Source of the DNA: Yoonia sediminilitoris
GTDB lineage: Bacteria; Pseudomonadota; Alphaproteobacteria; Rhodobacterales; Rhodobacteraceae
DNA length: 64,000 nt
Assembly: GCF_003058085.1 (NCBI RefSeq)
Contig: NZ_QBUD01000011.1
Coordinates: 79,401-143,400, forward strand
Reading direction: 5' to 3'
Numbering within the stretch: the first letter of the stretch is position 1; every line of letters starts with the position of its first letter. Below the pieces are notes generated by a model. That model was not told the origin of the DNA. It searched no databases and was given only the letters and a program-made list of their open reading frames with translations. The position numbers were made by a program, and so were the translations under genes. Shown here one piece after another: positions 62,816 to 64,000 of this stretch.

Positions 62816-63265
62816 CTATGCGCCAACTTCTGAGATTCTTGCGTGATAGAAGTCTTGAAGTGCACAAATCCGATTCTGGTCCAACAGCTCACCACTGATA
62901 ATCTCGCCGAGTTGTTCTTCTACCGTTGCCTTGGTCGTCCATGACGTGGATGGCTCGTTGGTCAGCCGGCGGTCTCGGATCGCAGCGCTTGCTGCTGACC
63001 GGTAGTTCATGGATGCAAACTCTGGGGCATTGGAGAAGATAGAGGCATCGCAAAGGTCTAGGTCGAGGAAAGCAACAGAGTTCCTGTTCTGCGGGTTTGT
63101 ACCTGCGTAAACACCGAAACAGGATCGTAGTGGTGCCGCGCTAAATCGATCGATCAGGCGCACGGGATGCCCGCTTTTTAGCAATCGATCAATTTGGTGT
63201 TTGTCGCGGTTCAACAAGCATTGGTCCCAGACGGCAGGCGCGCGCTTGCGAATGAGTGATGCCAT
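62816..63265 (-). CDS. Hypothetical protein (149 aa)
   Basis: A soluble chain beginning MASLIRKRAPAVWDQCLLNR, with GVYAGTNPQNRNSVAFLDLDL in the middle. No known motif is visible. The composition looks protein-like, but the position between a GNAT gene and an IS remnant and the lack of a matched ribosome binding site leave it doubtful. It may be a truncated gene. Confidence 0.4.
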   Translation of the reverse strand: MASLIRKRAPAVWDQCLLNRDKHQIDRLLKSGHPVRLIDRFSAAPLRSCFGVYAGTNPQNRNSVAFLDLDLCDASIFSNAPEFASMNYRSAASAAIRDRRLTNEPSTSWTTKATVEEQLGEIISGELLDQNRICALQDFYHARISEVGA

Positions 63266-63357
63266 ATGGATTGTTGTCTCTACTGTCCGTCGTCAGGGTT
63301 TTTGGAACCAATGCGGGCCTAAACTGATTGAGAGTTTGGCTCATCTGTTTGGTTTGA

Positions 63358-64000
63358 TTATGCGGCGTGCTGGCGGTGATGCAAGCGCTGCGCTTGGAGC
63401 GTCTTTCGTTTGATCCTTTCTCTTTGCTTTAGAATGGCTGTGTCCCGTCCGAAGTAGACGTCAGCGGGTGTGACGTTGTTGATGCTCTCGTGGTAGCGCT
63501 GGTGGTTGTAGTGTTCGACGAAGGCTTCGATCTGAGCTTCAAGGTCACCCGGCAGGAAGTAGTTTTCCAGCAAGATGCGGTTCTTTAAGGTTTGGTGCCA
63601 GCGTTCAATCTTGCCTTGGGTTTGCGGATGATACGGGGCACCGCGCGAGTGCTTCATTCCTTTGTCCTGCAGCCACTCAGCCAGATCGCCCGAGACGTAA
63701 CTGGATCCGTTGTCGCTCAGCAGCCGAGGCTTGTGGACGATATGCACCTGATCGCAGCCTGATGCCTGCAAGGCCAGGTCCAGCGTGTCTGTTACATCTT
63801 CGGTTCTCATGTTGGTGCAAAGTTTCCAGGAGACGATGTAGCGGCTGTAGTCGTCGAGGACCGTACTGAGATAGAACCAGCCTCAGCCCAGAACCTTGAT
63901 GTAGGTACCAGCGATAAAATGTGGTGCGTGGAATGCCGAGCTTGGTCAGCGTCAGACGTGCCGACAGATGGCTTTCTTCGACCAGCCGGATAATCTCAAG
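63358..64000 (-). pseudogene. IS3-family transposase remnant with internal deletion (extends beyond the window)
   Basis: Two joined parts are visible on the minus strand. The right end (to 64000) reads LEIIRLVEESHLSARLTLTK, the helix-turn-helix start of an IS3-type OrfA/OrfB fusion. The left part, from about 63880 to 63358, encodes the integrase-core C-terminus, with LSDNGSSYVSGDL (second Asp) and HPQTQGKIERWHQTLK (the Glu), ending RLHHRQHAA. The stretch with the first catalytic Asp is missing, a TGA stop interrupts the join (complement 63883-63885), and the reading frame shifts there. The element is therefore inactive. Confidence 0.85.

Noticed and set aside
1..64000. tRNA genes, rRNA genes or CRISPR arrays
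   Set aside because: Scanning for TTCGA-type T-loops with flanking stems and for regular direct repeats gave no hit outside coding genes. The GGTTCGATTCC string near 19290 is inside the plsC-like gene and has no tRNA fold around it.

Overview
The window is a GC-rich chromosomal segment from an alphaproteobacterium of the Rhodobacteraceae (Roseobacter group; a Loktanella/Yoonia-like genus would fit, but the genus cannot be fixed from sequence alone). The evidence is the gene content: Irr next to fabA-fabB-fabI, pcm followed by a TolC-family gene, mce paired with a DUF1467 gene, gene transfer agent (GTA) spike genes, and CtrA-type TTAA-N7-TTAA sites. Core genes along the window (uvrB, miaB, priA, carB, aspS, lepA) argue for a chromosome rather than a plasmid. 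I saw no rRNA, tRNA or CRISPR array.

Layout. 1-2.7 kb: the 5' part of uvrB (minus strand, cut by the window edge) and three small genes, two of them for exported proteins. 2.7-17.8 kb: a surface polysaccharide locus. It has an ExoY-type sugar transferase, a protein-phosphatase-like enzyme, a two-gene module resembling the GhsA/GhsB head spikes of the Rhodobacter gene transfer agent, YjbH and YjbF export proteins, a Wzc-like co-polymerase/tyrosine kinase, a Wzx-type flippase, a Wzy-type polymerase, two acyltransferases and three glycosyltransferases. The last seven genes overlap end to end. Two full CtrA-type sites lie in its two main promoter regions. 17.8-19.4 kb: a plsC-cdsA phospholipid pair. 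19.5-27.9 kb: a minus-strand metabolic run (enolase-superfamily enzyme, alcohol dehydrogenase, MFS transporter, enol-lactonase, EEP-family hydrolase, threonine/serine dehydratase, alpha/beta hydrolase, haloacid dehalogenase). 27.9-31.6 kb: an FKBP isomerase, fabA-fabB-fabI and divergent irr.

31.6-33 kb: a REP element system with a RAYT transposase gene whose catalytic residues look lost. Related REP palindromes lie at 28.4 kb and 53.1 kb. 33-49 kb: miaB, pcm, a TolC-like gene, a coiled acidic protein, transaldolase-type fsa, priA, tdk, a 24-residue lipoprotein gene, a KAS III gene, an AT-rich orphan gene, carB, aspS and a response regulator. 49.5-60.2 kb: mce, DUF1467, EI24, nitroreductase, sulfide:quinone reductase, histone-deacetylase-like hydrolase, M48 lipoprotein protease, GFA, TrhA, dgkA, a YigZ-family gene without an ordinary start codon, and lepA. 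60.2-64 kb: a decayed accessory patch with a possible integrase remnant, a ChaC pseudogene with two in-frame amber codons, a GNAT gene, a hypothetical gene and a deleted IS3-family transposase.

The most notable features are the polysaccharide locus, which carries GTA-type spike genes beside the machinery for their likely receptor under apparent CtrA control, and the REP/RAYT family. A 16-bp palindrome whose ends serve as stop codons, the microlipoprotein and the ChaC amber codons also deserve checking.
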